From Vibrio natriegens NBRC 15636 = ATCC 14048 = DSM 759 (GTDB lineage Bacteria; Pseudomonadota; Gammaproteobacteria; Enterobacterales; Vibrionaceae): DNA of 64,000 nt. Under the pieces are notes generated by a model. That model saw nothing but the letters and a program-made list of their open reading frames with translations. It made no database searches and had not been told where the DNA came from. The DNA lies in the NCBI RefSeq assembly GCF_035621455.1, contig NZ_CP141822.1:2728001-2792000 (forward strand), in the 5' to 3' direction. Positions 8,061 through 19,197 of the stretch are shown in pieces. Position 1 is the first letter of the stretch; every line of letters begins with the position of its first letter. A program made the position numbers and the translations under genes.

Positions 8061-10970
8061 TTAGTTGTGGCTGACAACAATCAAACGTAATGAGTCCAGC
8101 TGTACCTGAGCTTGATTAATGTAGCCTGTCAGCTCTTTAATCTGTGCATCAATCGTTTCAATTTCTTCGTCACGAATGTTCGGGTTGACTGCTTTCAGTG
8201 CCTGCAAACGCTCAAGCTCTGCGTTCAAGCTATGCTGCATATCTTGCTGAGCCTGCTTGCGCACTTCTTCGACTTTCTGCTCAACCAGTCCATCACCTGC
8301 TTCAATCAAACGGTGCACATCTTTTTGTACCGACGTCACTAGCTTACTGCCAAGATGGCGGTTTACCGGGCTCAGCTGACGGTTGAAGCTTTCAAACTCA
8401 ACTTGCGCAGATAAGTCGTTACCGCGCGCATCCATCATTAGGCGAATTGGTGTTTTTGGCAGGAAGCGAGCAATTCCGCTGCGTTTCGGAGCCTGAGCAT
8501 CCACAGCGTAAATCAGTTCAAGCAGAATCGTACCAACTGGCAGTGCTTTATTCTTCAGTAAAGACACCGCAGACGTACCCACGCCTTCACTCATCAGAAG
8601 ATCGATACCACCCTGGATCATCGGGTGTTCCCAGCTGATAAAGTGCATATCTTCACGCGACAGCGCAGTTTCACGATCAAACGTAATGGTCGCACCTTCA
8701 TAAGGCAGACCCGGGTAGCTAGGTACCATCATGTGTTCAGATGGCGTCACAACCAATGCGTTTTCACCTTTGTCATCCTGGTTCAGGCCAATCGTATCGA
8801 ACAGTGACAAAGCAAAAGTCACCAGATTGGTATCACCATCCGTTGAAGAGATTTTCTCAACGATTTGCTGCGCTTTCTCACCGCCGTTAGAGTGCATTTC
8901 TAGCAGACGATCACGACCTTGCTCCAATTGAGATTTCAGCTGTTTGTTCATTTTCGCTGATTCTTCAATAATGTCGTCCAGTTCACTGGTGTCACCAGAT
9001 GCCAGAATCTCAATCAGAGCATCCGAGTATTTATCGTAAACCGCACGACCGGTTGGACAAGTCTCAGCAAACGCATTCAAGCCTTCGTCGAACCAACGAG
9101 CCAGAATCGCTTGTGACGTACCTTTCAGGTAAGGAACGTGAATATCAATGTCGCGGTTTTGACCGATACGGTCTAAACGACCGATACGCTGTTCAAGCAA
9201 ATCTGGGTTGAACGGCAGATCAAACATCACCAACTGGTTGGCGAACTGGAAGTTACGACCTTCTGAGCCAATTTCACTACAGATAAGAACCTGAGCGCCA
9301 CCCTCTTCCTGAGCAAAGTAAGCGGCTGCTTTGTCACGCTCTAGGATTGACATGCCTTCGTGGAACACGGTCGCGCGGATGCCTTCACGTTCACGCAACG
9401 CCTGCTCTAACTGCAAAGCGGTACTTGCACGAGATGCGATAACCAGGATCTTCTCACTGCGTTTTTCTGTTACTTTTTCCAGTAACCAGTTCACACGTGA
9501 GTCAAATTGCCACCAGCTTGATTCGTCACCTTCAAACTCCTGGAAGATCTCTTCCGGATAGAGGTTTTTCATAGCACGAGCTTCAGAACTCATCTTGCCG
9601 CCGATCATGCCAGCGACACGCATTGAGGTTGTGTATTGCTGTGGGATATCCATTGGCATCAAGTGCACATTACGCGCTGGGAAACCTTTGATGGCCGCAC
9701 GTGTGTTTCGGAACAAAACACGACCTGTACCGTGGCGATCCATCAGGTTGTCGATCAATTCCTGACGAGCTGACGCTTTGTCCTCTTCATCGCTGTTGCT
9801 TTCAATAATTCGGAAAAGCGGCTCAACATCCTGCTCAGACAACAGTTCAGTGATTTGGTTTTTAGCGTCGTTAGGCAGTTTTTCACCAGTAAACAGTGAA
9901 GTAATCGCATCAGCAACTGGTGCGTATTGCTCTTCTTCCTCAACAAACGCTTCGTAATCGTAGAAACGATCAGGGTCAAGCAGGCGCAGACGAGCAAAGT
10001 GACTCTCACGACCTAATTGTTCAGGTGTTGCGGTCAGTAGTAATACGCCTGGTGTGCGTTCAGCCAAACCTTCAACGACTTGGTATTCACGACTTGGTTT
10101 GTCCTGGCTCCACTCTAGGTGATGCGCTTCATCGACAACCAGTAGATCCCACTCGCCTTCCAGAGCTTGCTCAAAGCGCTTACGGCTCTTGCGCAGGAAA
10201 TCCAGTGAACACAATACGTATTGCTGGGTATCAAATGGGTTTTCTGCATCCGCGAAGGCTTCAATACAACGCTCTTCATCAAAGATTGAGAAATGCAGAT
10301 TGAAACGACGCATCATCTCTACCAGCCATTGGTGTTGCAGTGTTTCAGGCACCACAATCAAAATACGCTCAGCGCGACCCGACAAGACTTGCTGGTGAAT
10401 GATCATACCCGCTTCGATGGTTTTACCCAGACCAACTTCATCGGCCAGGAGTACACGAGGCGCGTGACGGCGACCGACTTCATGCGCAATGTAAAGCTGA
10501 TGGGGAATCAGACCAGCACGCATACCGCAAAGACCACGCATTGGGCTCTTATGTTGTTCAAACTGATTGGTGAGTGCACGGTAACGCAGAACGAAGTTGT
10601 CCATACGATCAATTTGACCTGCGTACAACTTATCTTGAGGTTTGTTGAAGCGAATTTGGTTGCTGAGGAAAATTTCGCGCAGTACGACTGCGGTTTCCTG
10701 AGTATCTTCACGGGTACCAAAGTAAGTGTACAGACCTTCATCTTCCAGCACTTCTTCGACCTTCAGAGACCAACCTTCCTGGCAATCGATAACATCACCA
10801 ACGTTAAACGTCACTCGGGTAACAGGTGCATCATTGCGTGCGTAAACTCGGTTTTCCTCTGATGCTGAAAACATCAACGTCACAGTACGAGCATCCATCG
10901 CAACTACCGTACCCAAACCTAAATCGCTTTCCGTATCACTAATCCAGCGCTGCCCCAAAGCAAATGTCAT
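8061..10970 (-). CDS. rapA: RNA polymerase-associated ATPase RapA (HepA)
   Basis: RapA is a Swi2/Snf2 ATPase that binds core RNA polymerase and promotes its recycling after transcription. The 969 residues match the E. coli length of 968. Two N-terminal SH3-like (Tudor-type) domains occupy about 1-110. Helicase motif I is DEVGLGKT at 177-184 and motif II is DEAH at 280-283. Later motifs are visible as LTATPEQLG and, in the second RecA lobe, [13 protein letters not shown] and [11 protein letters not shown]. The helical C-terminal part is rich in charged residues. A GAGG ribosome binding site precedes the ATG. It is divergent from the PIN-PhoH gene. Confidence 0.96.
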   Translation of the reverse strand: MTFALGQRWISDTESDLGLGTVVAMDARTVTLMFSASEENRVYARNDAPVTRVTFNVGDVIDCQEGWSLKVEEVLEDEGLYTYFGTREDTQETAVVLREIFLSNQIRFNKPQDKLYAGQIDRMDNFVLRYRALTNQFEQHKSPMRGLCGMRAGLIPHQLYIAHEVGRRHAPRVLLADEVGLGKTIEAGMIIHQQVLSGRAERILIVVPETLQHQWLVEMMRRFNLHFSIFDEERCIEAFADAENPFDTQQYVLCSLDFLRKSRKRFEQALEGEWDLLVVDEAHHLEWSQDKPSREYQVVEGLAERTPGVLLLTATPEQLGRESHFARLRLLDPDRFYDYEAFVEEEEQYAPVADAITSLFTGEKLPNDAKNQITELLSEQDVEPLFRIIESNSDEEDKASARQELIDNLMDRHGTGRVLFRNTRAAIKGFPARNVHLMPMDIPQQYTTSMRVAGMIGGKMSSEARAMKNLYPEEIFQEFEGDESSWWQFDSRVNWLLEKVTEKRSEKILVIASRASTALQLEQALREREGIRATVFHEGMSILERDKAAAYFAQEEGGAQVLICSEIGSEGRNFQFANQLVMFDLPFNPDLLEQRIGRLDRIGQNRDIDIHVPYLKGTSQAILARWFDEGLNAFAETCPTGRAVYDKYSDALIEILASGDTSELDDIIEESAKMNKQLKSQLEQGRDRLLEMHSNGGEKAQQIVEKISSTDGDTNLVTFALSLFDTIGLNQDDKGENALVVTPSEHMMVPSYPGLPYEGATITFDRETALSREDMHFISWEHPMIQGGIDLLMSEGVGTSAVSLLKNKALPVGTILLELIYAVDAQAPKRSGIARFLPKTPIRLMMDARGNDLSAQVEFESFNRQLSPVNRHLGSKLVTSVQKDVHRLIEAGDGLVEQKVEEVRKQAQQDMQHSLNAELERLQALKAVNPNIRDEEIETIDAQIKELTGYINQAQVQLDSLRLIVVSHN

Positions 10971-11537
10971 GAATTGACTACCTCGTTATTAATTCTTGAT
11001 TCGTATTTCTTGTCGGTCTACTCATGCCCTCAGGCATGGATAATAGTTTAGATCTGATTCTGGCTTCTGCTACGCCGATCGCACTTGTCATGCCACTTTG
11101 GGCTGAGCAATATTCAGTCAGCTCAACATGATAAATTGCTTGTAGCCTATGCGCAGAAAAAGGCCGCTAATATTACTTTAAGCTGTGATTTAGGTCACGC
11201 CGAAACCGCACTAACAGGGAACTTTTTTTCCCAAATCGTAAGTGCAATCAAATTGTAAAAAAACCATGTCAATTATTACATTGCTGCAAGCAAATATTAC
11301 GTATACTTTTGATTAGGAGCGTTTAAATTTATTGCATATACCATTGGCATAGAGTTTAAGCGCATAGGTACACGATTAGGATCAACACGGGTTTGCATAA
11401 GTTGTCTTGCTACTCAGTTGCACACTAACCGACGATAGCCCGACAACCTCTATTGCAAGCAATCAGAGTTAAGTCAGTTCACCCTTAAAGTGACTTAACA
11501 ACTCGCAAGCACAGCCGCATTTAGGCAAGGAGACGCT
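10971..11537. other. Long divergent intergenic region, rapA / PIN-PhoH
   Basis: 567 bp without a supported protein gene. It holds a CRP-like site (11184-11199), a possible promoter for the rightward gene (TTGCTG at 11281-11286 and TATACT at 11302-11307 with a 15-bp spacer), and a leader of more than 200 nt before the PIN-PhoH start. A 32-codon open frame at about 11036 has no ribosome binding site and I do not call it. Confidence 0.5.
11184..11199. promoter_or_regulatory. Candidate CRP binding site
   Basis: TGTGA-TTTAGG-TCACG matches the CRP consensus TGTGA-N6-TCACA at nine of ten informative positions. It lies 214 bp upstream of the rapA start and about 115 bp upstream of the suggested PIN-PhoH promoter, so it could act on either gene. 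Confidence 0.55.
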
Positions 11538-12914
11538 ATGGGCGATACCGATCGGAAACTTTTTGTACTTGATACCAATATTCTTCTTCACGAGCCCTTC
11601 GCTATATTCTCTTTCAAAGAACACGATGTCGTCATACCTATGACCGTTTTGGAAGAACTCGACCGAATTAAAGACAGCAAACGCGATGTTGCACGAGATG
11701 CTCGTGTTGCGATTCGCGCTTTGGAAGACATGTTTAAAGATGCTACGCCAGATGAGATTTCAGAAGGCATTCCAGTATCAAAAGACAATCCAGATCAAGG
11801 AGCTATTTCCATTTTGGCGGACTTCGAATTGCAGGAAACCGTCAAAGCCTTCGCCGACAAAGCTGGTGACAACCGCATCCTCAACGCGGTACTTTATCTG
11901 CAAAACAAACGAGCACCACGTGAAGTGGTGTTAGTAACAAAAGACATCAACATGCGTCTTCGCGCCAAAGGAGCTGGCGTACGTTTTGTTGAAGACTACC
12001 GAACCGACCAACTGATTGACGATGTTCAATACCTCACCAAAGGCTTTCAGCAACGTGAAGGCGATTTCTGGAGTGGCATTGATGAAGTTGAAAGCTACGC
12101 TCTGGGCGGAAAAACCTACCACAAGCTCAGCCGTGAGCCTTTTGATCCAACATTCATAAACCAATATGTGATTGATGAAGACAGCGACTTTGCGGGCCGC
12201 GTTGAAACCATCAATGAAGACAAGCTTACCCTGCTCGATCTTAGTCGCGAACGTATGATGCATCGCCGAGTCTGGGATATTACGCCGAAGAACATCTACC
12301 AAGCGATGGCATTAGATGCACTCGTTGATCCTGACATCGATTTGGTGATCCTGACAGGTGCCGCGGGTAGTGGTAAAACCCTGTTAGCCATGGCGGCAGC
12401 CCTTGAACAAACTATCGAGAAAAAGATGTTCGATAAGATCATCGTAACCCGTAACACGCCAGATATCGGCGAATCGATCGGGTTCCTGCCTGGCTCGGAA
12501 GAGGAAAAAATGATGCCATGGTTGGCTGCGGTGACCGATACGTTGGAAGCGCTGCATAAGCACGACCATTGCACAGAAGGATCTCTGAAATACATTTGCG
12601 ATAAAGCCAACATTCAGTTCAAATCGATAAACTTCATGCGCGGCCGTTCGATTCAAAATGCGTTCGTACTTCTTGATGAATGCCAAAACTTAACCGCTTC
12701 ACAAATCAAAACCATCATCACCCGTTGTGGTGAAGGCACCAAAATCGTCTGTTCCGGTAACCTGGCCCAGATCGATTCCCATTACCTAACACCAGTCACA
12801 TCTGGTTTGACTTACATGGTTGAACGCTTCAAGAACTTTGAAGGCAGTGCGAACATTCACCTTAACGGTGTGGTACGTAGCCGTCTGGCAGAGTTTGCGG
12901 AAGAAAACCTATAG
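11538..12914 (+). CDS. PIN domain - PhoH family ATPase
   Basis: A 458-residue fusion of an N-terminal PIN ribonuclease domain (about 1-150) and a C-terminal PhoH-type P-loop ATPase/helicase domain (about 245-450). The PIN domain has the metal-binding aspartate in FVLDTNILLH (Asp12) and a second acidic cluster at VLEELDRIK. The ATPase has Walker A GAAGSGKT at 274-281 and Walker B VLLDECQ near 380. Related PhoH2 proteins unwind and cleave RNA. The gene stands alone with a strong AAGGAG ribosome binding site and a strong terminator, so there is no obvious antitoxin partner beside it. The precise cellular role is not known. Confidence 0.9.
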   Translation: MGDTDRKLFVLDTNILLHEPFAIFSFKEHDVVIPMTVLEELDRIKDSKRDVARDARVAIRALEDMFKDATPDEISEGIPVSKDNPDQGAISILADFELQETVKAFADKAGDNRILNAVLYLQNKRAPREVVLVTKDINMRLRAKGAGVRFVEDYRTDQLIDDVQYLTKGFQQREGDFWSGIDEVESYALGGKTYHKLSREPFDPTFINQYVIDEDSDFAGRVETINEDKLTLLDLSRERMMHRRVWDITPKNIYQAMALDALVDPDIDLVILTGAAGSGKTLLAMAAALEQTIEKKMFDKIIVTRNTPDIGESIGFLPGSEEEKMMPWLAAVTDTLEALHKHDHCTEGSLKYICDKANIQFKSINFMRGRSIQNAFVLLDECQNLTASQIKTIITRCGEGTKIVCSGNLAQIDSHYLTPVTSGLTYMVERFKNFEGSANIHLNGVVRSRLAEFAEENL

Positions 12915-12940
12915 GCTTAAATTATCTTTTACTCAAAACA

Positions 12941-12968
12941 AAAGAGCGCTCCAATGAGCGCTCTTTTT
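12941..12968. terminator. Bidirectional terminator between PIN-PhoH and tldD
   Basis: 12-bp stem AAAAGAGCGCTC / GAGCGCTCTTTT with loop CAAT and a T-run. It lies between convergent genes. Confidence 0.85.
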
Positions 12969-12987
12969 ATGATTTGTAGCGTTAGCG

Positions 12988-14433
12988 TTACTCTGTACCA
13001 CCAACCGTCAGTGAGTCCAGCTTCAACGTTGGCTGACCTACGCCAACAGGCACACTTTGCCCTGCTTTACCACACACACCGACGCCTTTGTCGATGCTCA
13101 GATCGTTACCAACCATCGAAACTTGCTGCATGGCTTCTATACCAGAGCCAATCAGTGTCGCCCCTTTCACCGGACGTGTGATTTTACCGTTTTCAATCAA
13201 ATACGCTTCAGACGCAGAGAAGACAAACTTACCTGAGGTAATATCGACCTGACCGCCACCAAAGTTTGGCGCGTACAGACCTTTTTCCACAGTAGAGATG
13301 ATCTCTTCCGGTGTGTGTTCACCCGGCAGCATGTAAGTATTAGTCATGCGCGGCATCGGCAAGTGCGCGTAAGACTCACGGCGGCCGTTACCGGTTGGGT
13401 TAACACCCATTAGGCGCGCGTTAAGCTTATCTTGCATGTAGCCTTTCAATACGCCATTTTCGATCAGTGTATTGTACTGGCCATTGACGCCTTCATCGTC
13501 GACGTTCAAAGAGCCGCGCAGATCTTTCAGTGTGCCATCGTCCACAATGGTACAAAGCGAAGACGTCACTTGCTGCCCCATTTTACCCGAGAAAACCGAC
13601 GACTCTTTACGGTTAAAGTCACCTTCTAAGCCGTGGCCTACCGCTTCATGCAGCAAGACGCCCGGCCAGCCAGAGCCAAGTACCACAGGCATCATGCCAG
13701 CTGGTGCCGCTTCGGCTTCTAAGTTAACCAAAGCCATGCGAATCGCTTCGTCTGCATAATGGAAGGCTTGTTTCACGCCGTCCGTTTCAGAAAGGAAAAA
13801 GTCGTAACCAAAACGACCGCCACCGCCTGCACTACCACGCTCGCGGCGTTCTCCTTTCTGGGCTAATACGCTGATAGACAAACGCACTAATGGGCGAATA
13901 TCACCTGCGTAAGTCCCGTCTGTTGCGGCCACTAACATTTGTTCATGTACGCCACTGATACTGATAGAGACTTCTTTGATCAACGGCTCTTTAGTACGGA
14001 TGTAAGCATCAAGCGATTTCAGCAGTTCGGTTTTTTGCTGTTTTTCCCAACCTGCCAGAGGGTTAACCGCTTCATAATAAGCTTGGTTATCCGTGCGTTT
14101 AAAGGCCTGTACCTTACCATTTTGACCTTGCTGGGCAATCCCTCGCGCCGCGATAGCACTTTGTTTAAGACCGTCCAGATTAATTTGATCGGAGTATGCG
14201 AAGCCGGTTTTTTCACCGGTTACAGCACGAACACCGACACCACAATCAATATTAAAAGAGCCATCTTTGATGATGCTGTCTTCTAGAACCAGAGACTCAT
14301 GCCAGCTGGACTGAAAGTAAATGTCCGCATAATCGATCTGACGTGTCGCAATGCTGGCGAGTGTGTCAGCAATGTCTTGTTCTGTCAGACCATTTGGGGC
14401 GATGAGTGCCTGTTCTATTTGGTTTGTGCTCAT
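12988..14433 (-). CDS. tldD: Metalloprotease TldD
   Basis: TldD is the catalytic zinc-protease subunit of the TldD/TldE heterodimer. The 481 residues equal the usual length, and the catalytic HExxxH motif is HEAVGH at 262-267, within [21 protein letters not shown] glycine-rich segment ([15 protein letters not shown]) lies just before it. The gene is the last of a minus-strand run starting at mreB and lies 11 bp after the nitrilase-family gene. The E. coli order yhdP-tldD is conserved, with the nitrilase gene inserted between. Confidence 0.96.
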   Translation of the reverse strand: MSTNQIEQALIAPNGLTEQDIADTLASIATRQIDYADIYFQSSWHESLVLEDSIIKDGSFNIDCGVGVRAVTGEKTGFAYSDQINLDGLKQSAIAARGIAQQGQNGKVQAFKRTDNQAYYEAVNPLAGWEKQQKTELLKSLDAYIRTKEPLIKEVSISISGVHEQMLVAATDGTYAGDIRPLVRLSISVLAQKGERRERGSAGGGGRFGYDFFLSETDGVKQAFHYADEAIRMALVNLEAEAAPAGMMPVVLGSGWPGVLLHEAVGHGLEGDFNRKESSVFSGKMGQQVTSSLCTIVDDGTLKDLRGSLNVDDEGVNGQYNTLIENGVLKGYMQDKLNARLMGVNPTGNGRRESYAHLPMPRMTNTYMLPGEHTPEEIISTVEKGLYAPNFGGGQVDITSGKFVFSASEAYLIENGKITRPVKGATLIGSGIEAMQQVSMVGNDLSIDKGVGVCGKAGQSVPVGVGQPTLKLDSLTVGGTE

Positions 14434-14444
14434 AGTTAGCTCTT

Positions 14445-15266
14445 TTATTTCCGTCTCAATTCATTTTGAAAGCGACTGTGTTGAGTCAGCGGCATATTCT
14501 GCCTTACTTGCTGGGTTTGTGACAAATCTATCTCTGCCACCAACAAACCGACTTGGTCTTGAAATTGTTTGTGAATGCGTCCCCAAGGGTCAATGACCAT
14601 CGAGTGCCCCCACGTTTTTCGTCCGCAAGGATGGGTACCGGTTTGATTGCTGGCTAATATCCAGCACTGAGTTTCTATCGCTCTGGCACGCAATAGTATC
14701 TCCCAATGTGCTTCACCGGTCACAGCTGTGAAGGCAGCAGGAACGACAATCATCTCCGCACCAGCTAAACGCAGCTCTTTGTATAATTCAGGAAAACGTA
14801 AGTCATAGCAAATACTCAAACCAACACTGCCAATATCCGTTTCTGCGACCACCATTTGGTTACCCGCTGTAAAGGTATCAGATTCTCGATAGCTGCCATG
14901 GCCGTCTGCGACTTCAACGTCAAACATATGCAGTTTGTCATAATGAGCAATGCATTTACCATGTGGCGGAAGGACTACGGTGGTTGTCGTCACCCCTCTG
15001 GCCGTTTGAATAGGCATGCTACCGACGATCAAAGTCAGTTGGTTGTGTTTAGCAATATCAGCCAAACGCTGTTGTAACACACCACTTCCGAGCGGTTCGG
15101 CATGTTGATGGTACTCTTCTCGGCTGGCAAACAATACTGAATTTTCGGGAGTAAGAACAAGTTTCACTCCCTGACTAGCCGCTAATTCACACTGTTTTTC
15201 GATAAAGGCCAGATTCGCTTCGATATCTGGACCAGAAGTCATTTGAATGATGCCAACACGTTCCAT
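14445..15266 (-). CDS. Nitrilase-family carbon-nitrogen hydrolase
   Basis: A 273-residue hydrolase with the nitrilase-superfamily triad Glu41 (LTPEN), Lys111 ([11 protein letters not shown]) and Cys153 ([12 protein letters not shown]). It resembles the Nit1/YbeM branch, some members of which are deaminated-glutathione amidases that repair a side product of transaminases. That assignment is by resemblance, since the family covers several amides. It sits between yhdP and tldD with gaps of 41 and 11 bp, so it is probably co-transcribed. Confidence 0.85.
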   Translation of the reverse strand: MERVGIIQMTSGPDIEANLAFIEKQCELAASQGVKLVLTPENSVLFASREEYHQHAEPLGSGVLQQRLADIAKHNQLTLIVGSMPIQTARGVTTTTVVLPPHGKCIAHYDKLHMFDVEVADGHGSYRESDTFTAGNQMVVAETDIGSVGLSICYDLRFPELYKELRLAGAEMIVVPAAFTAVTGEAHWEILLRARAIETQCWILASNQTGTHPCGRKTWGHSMVIDPWGRIHKQFQDQVGLLVAEIDLSQTQQVRQNMPLTQHSRFQNELRRK

Positions 15267-15307
15267 GTGTTTTTCCTTCCTTAAATTCCTTTGAAAACTG
15301 AGGTGGT

Positions 15308-18300
15308 TTATTGCGCCTGCTCACGCAGCTTTTCTGGCAGCTTATATTCACCCTGACTACGCGATATCTCTTTAACCGTCGGTGATTCGAGCGGCCCTTT
15401 GACTTCATAGTTTACTTGAGTAAATACCTCAACCACTGGAGAAATAACCGTCGAGATAGCCAACACGTACAAAGCGGTTTGTGGCGCAACGGCGAAGGCT
15501 GTCAGCATTGGTAAGCCAGACGTGATATCAGGAGTAAATTTCACCTCAGCATCCACTAATCTTTTCGTTACGTCAGCCATGCCACGAATCTGCATTTCCC
15601 CGGCGAGCGCATCCATGACGATATCATTGGTGACGAAGATGCCATCTTGAATCTTGCCCGTGCCTGTAATCGAATTGAACGCCATTCCGTTATCAAATAC
15701 GTCGGTAAAATCGAGCTGCATCTTACGAATGATAGAATCCAGGCTGAACAAGCCAAGCAGACGAGCCGCTCCACTTACTTCGCTGATGACCCCTTTGCCA
15801 AATTCCGTCGATACATCACCCTGTAGTGTTTGGGTTTTCATCGACCAAGGTGCGCCATCCCACTCCATATTGGCATTCAGTTCAAATGGCGCTTGCTGGA
15901 TCCCTGAAGTAATGCCAAAGCGTTCCATAAGATCAGTATTGTTATCGCCTTTAACCTTGAAGCTCAAATTGGAATGACTGCGCTCGTCAGTCAGTTCCCA
16001 CCAACCACTCATATCAATGCTGTTCTTGCCACTACTGAAGTTAAGCTTTTTCCACTCCAGACGATCATCGCTACGTTGCAAGTCAACATTCACCTTGCCC
16101 ACTTTATACCCTTGCAACCAGAAATCATTAATTTTCAGTTTTAAGTTTGGCATTTCATCGTGAAATTGGCGGTCAAATTTGGTGATTAACGGCGCACTTT
16201 GATCTTCACTAGCAAAGATGGAGCTTCGCTCTTTCTCAATTTCATCGAAACCTGGAATGTACAAATGCAGATGATCTAACGATACCGACAAGTCATTCGG
16301 TTTCAGATAGTTCGCTGTGCCTTTGACTTCCTGACTGTTCACCCGCATTCGCCAGTTTTCTTTCTTTTTACTGGCATTAAGGTCAACGTCATGAAATTCA
16401 ATCTTGGCGAGCCTTAAGCTCTGAGCCTCAATGTCTACCCGGGTTGGTAACGGGATTGTTGGCGTCTTCATATTGGAGAGCACTGAAGGGGCACTATTCG
16501 AAGGTACATTCAGCAATTCTAACCACTTGTCGACATCAATTTCATCAAGACGTATTGAGGCATCATGTCCGATAACTGGGGTCGTCTTGAAACCACCTTG
16601 TCCAATCATCAAATTGGTCGCTGTGAGGAGCGGTACCTCACCAGTAATATCTATCTCCGTCTGGTATTTTGCGTTAGGAATCTCCAAACGGGCAGAAATG
16701 TTCTCTTGGTTTCCTGATGCCTGCAACTTCGCCAGACCAGACTCACCGGCTTTTTTCGCTAGCGGATACGGATACTTACTGACGACTCGATTGAGTTGCG
16801 CTAGTACGTCAACTTGATAGGTAAAACCCACATCATTAAGCTGTAAGCCGATGTCCATTTGCCACGGTGCGTGACCAGAAACTAAGTTCAGCCATCGCTC
16901 CCCAACATAAGGTTTGAGAGGTTCTACGTCCCAGTCGCCCAGTGTATTGATAGTCACATCGTAGCCTTGCTCAGCACTTTCGCCGCGGAAGTCGACTGAA
17001 ATTGGCTGCGTGATTAATTCTGCTGCGAGGCCTGACGTCGTAACCACATCATTATCAAAATTGATGCGTCCGGTGGCGTTTTCCAAAGTCATTGGCGGCG
17101 CATCAATATCGACGCGATTGTCTTTCAGATCCGCGTAACCCCACGCTCTAGGTTCATTTTCTTGATTAAACGGAATATTGAGCTGGAACTCCGAGTAAAC
17201 CGAACCACTAACTTGTAACGCCGTCAACGCCGCACCGACCGAGTCAACTAATGGCGTCGCCATCATGTAATCGCGGACTTCATTACCCGGCGCTCTGGCT
17301 TTGGCTTCAATCTCAATATGTCCGTCCGGAGCCAGTCTCGGAATGCGGCCAGTAATTCGCTCAGCAGCAACGCCATTGAGTGTCGCCGACTTTGAATCCA
17401 GGTACATGGCATCATTTTCGAATAACAAGTCCAACTGCAAATCGGTAATAGGCGGCCAAGCAGTATCAAAGCTGAATTTTGCGTCTTTAAGGCCGACCCA
17501 AGCCTGAAACATACCGTTATGTTGCTTATACGGGAAATCGCCAAGTTCGCCGTACCACAGCAACTTGGCGGTATTCACTTTACCGCCTTGAATCGCGGTA
17601 GAGAGGTAATCGGTCAGATCTTGCCCTAGGGCTAAGGTCGGTAAGTAACGCCAGGTTTCGCCAGCATTGTACAGATCCGCCTCAGCGTAGAATGACAGGA
17701 ACGGACTTTGGTCTTTCGGGAAATCTAAGCGGAAAGCACCCAAAACCTGTAAATCGGGAGTAGCGGCAGTCACTTTATCTGCCCACAAACGCCAACCTTG
17801 TTGGTCTTGTTGCCAGACAATCTCGACTTCGCCTTGCTTGATATTCAGCGGTGCCTGAAAAACGTCACCATAAGGGAAGACATCATCAATCACAGTCACA
17901 TTGGCTTTAGCCTGATTAACGTTACCCGACACACTTCCCTGAACATGCTGGAAACCCGGCAACAGCTTCCACTGCGTTAACCCCAGCTCATCAAGCTCAG
18001 CGGAATAGCGTAACGTCTCCCATCCACCATTCATTGATAGACGGATATCTTCCAGTCGTCCTTTCGGCTCTATTTGATTGATAAATTTACTGGTCGACTC
18101 AGACTCTGGCGCAAGCTTTATCAGCGGCGTGATGGATTCAATATCGATTTCAGAGAGGTTAAGCGCCCACCCGGAAGGCTGCCAGTCGAACGCAACATCT
18201 AGCTCTGGCCATTGCTTTTCATCGGTACGAATTTGAAGTGAGTGACCATTTACTTTCCATCCATGTTTATCGGGCAGCAGCTTAAAGATACCGGATTCAA

Positions 18301-19186
18301 TGAATAGTTCATGGCTGCCATTTTCGTTCCAGACTAACTCTGACGGCTGCAGCTCTACATAAGCGTAATTAGGCTGACTGTGTTTCAGGGTTAGCCAGGT
18401 ATTTAAGCTCACTTTACCCGACTCGACGCCGGATTCCACTTGCATATACGTGGTTAGCCAAGGCGCAACAGAGACATCCTGAGCACTGACATAAAACTCA
18501 CCCGAGACATCGCGCAATGAACCATGGTCTTTAAAGTTAGCACTTACCAACAGGGAGTTAATCTTAGCATCGGCGATACTAACCGTCCCTTCTGCTAGAT
18601 GGCGCCTACCCTGATTGCTCCAACGGAGTCTTTCGATATCTAAGCGTCTCGTTTCACCGGAAACGGATTTATACCAGATACGCGAATTCGTGATGGTGAA
18701 GTCTTCAAACTGACGCAACAACAGTGAATCTAATTGGTCAATTAGCTTCACTTCACTTTCCTCGGATGTCGCCACGGGCATTTCGCTTTCAGCATTCGGC
18801 AGAAGACTGACGCTGCGAATATCCAGCGCTAAATTGTGGATAGTGAGATCCGCTACGACGGGTTTGAACTGAAGAAGTGACTGAATCAAATCAAATTCAA
18901 TCTGAAGTTCATCAACGGCGAAACGCGCTTCCTGGTTGTTCGGCAGGTTCGCTTCTAAACCAAGTAACGCAATAGACGGGTGGCTGTTTTGCCAAGAGCC
19001 AGCAACGCTGGAGATAGAAAAGTCAAAACCTGTGCCTTGTTTGACCCAGGTTTTGATCTCATCTTGGAAATGGTCGAGCTGTGGTAATGTGACACGCAGT
19101 GTCGTTACGACAATCGCGAGTAAAACCAAAACAGTGGCTAAACTCCACGCACAAAATCGCCCCAAACGGTTAAAACCAAAATTCAC
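15308..19186 (-). CDS. yhdP: AsmA-like envelope protein YhdP
   Basis: A 1292-residue member of the YhdP/TamB/AsmA group. These proteins form long beta-groove bridges across the periplasm, and YhdP, TamB and YdbH together carry phospholipid to the outer membrane. One N-terminal membrane anchor (about residues 13-32) is followed by a very long, beta-rich periplasmic region, with the AsmA-like C-terminal block GVISEVSGAARLLGLFSLDS near 1085. The start lies 11 bp after rng, as in E. coli. The role follows from family knowledge. Confidence 0.92.
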   Translation of the reverse strand: MNFGFNRLGRFCAWSLATVLVLLAIVVTTLRVTLPQLDHFQDEIKTWVKQGTGFDFSISSVAGSWQNSHPSIALLGLEANLPNNQEARFAVDELQIEFDLIQSLLQFKPVVADLTIHNLALDIRSVSLLPNAESEMPVATSEESEVKLIDQLDSLLLRQFEDFTITNSRIWYKSVSGETRRLDIERLRWSNQGRRHLAEGTVSIADAKINSLLVSANFKDHGSLRDVSGEFYVSAQDVSVAPWLTTYMQVESGVESGKVSLNTWLTLKHSQPNYAYVELQPSELVWNENGSHELFIESGIFKLLPDKHGWKVNGHSLQIRTDEKQWPELDVAFDWQPSGWALNLSEIDIESITPLIKLAPESESTSKFINQIEPKGRLEDIRLSMNGGWETLRYSAELDELGLTQWKLLPGFQHVQGSVSGNVNQAKANVTVIDDVFPYGDVFQAPLNIKQGEVEIVWQQDQQGWRLWADKVTAATPDLQVLGAFRLDFPKDQSPFLSFYAEADLYNAGETWRYLPTLALGQDLTDYLSTAIQGGKVNTAKLLWYGELGDFPYKQHNGMFQAWVGLKDAKFSFDTAWPPITDLQLDLLFENDAMYLDSKSATLNGVAAERITGRIPRLAPDGHIEIEAKARAPGNEVRDYMMATPLVDSVGAALTALQVSGSVYSEFQLNIPFNQENEPRAWGYADLKDNRVDIDAPPMTLENATGRINFDNDVVTTSGLAAELITQPISVDFRGESAEQGYDVTINTLGDWDVEPLKPYVGERWLNLVSGHAPWQMDIGLQLNDVGFTYQVDVLAQLNRVVSKYPYPLAKKAGESGLAKLQASGNQENISARLEIPNAKYQTEIDITGEVPLLTATNLMIGQGGFKTTPVIGHDASIRLDEIDVDKWLELLNVPSNSAPSVLSNMKTPTIPLPTRVDIEAQSLRLAKIEFHDVDLNASKKKENWRMRVNSQEVKGTANYLKPNDLSVSLDHLHLYIPGFDEIEKERSSIFASEDQSAPLITKFDRQFHDEMPNLKLKINDFWLQGYKVGKVNVDLQRSDDRLEWKKLNFSSGKNSIDMSGWWELTDERSHSNLSFKVKGDNNTDLMERFGITSGIQQAPFELNANMEWDGAPWSMKTQTLQGDVSTEFGKGVISEVSGAARLLGLFSLDSIIRKMQLDFTDVFDNGMAFNSITGTGKIQDGIFVTNDIVMDALAGEMQIRGMADVTKRLVDAEVKFTPDITSGLPMLTAFAVAPQTALYVLAISTVISPVVEVFTQVNYEVKGPLESPTVKEISRSQGEYKLPEKLREQAQ

Positions 19187-19197
19187 AAATGTCCCAA

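Noticed and set aside
11036..11134. 32-codon open frame (MDNSLDLILAS...) in the rapA/PIN-PhoH gap
   Set aside because: No ribosome binding site, no recognisable signal or family, and a length expected by chance in 567 bp.
2516..14433. PmbA and TldD as a peptide-antibiotic maturation system
   Set aside because: Both are conserved housekeeping genes, unlinked, with no precursor-peptide or modification genes beside either one.
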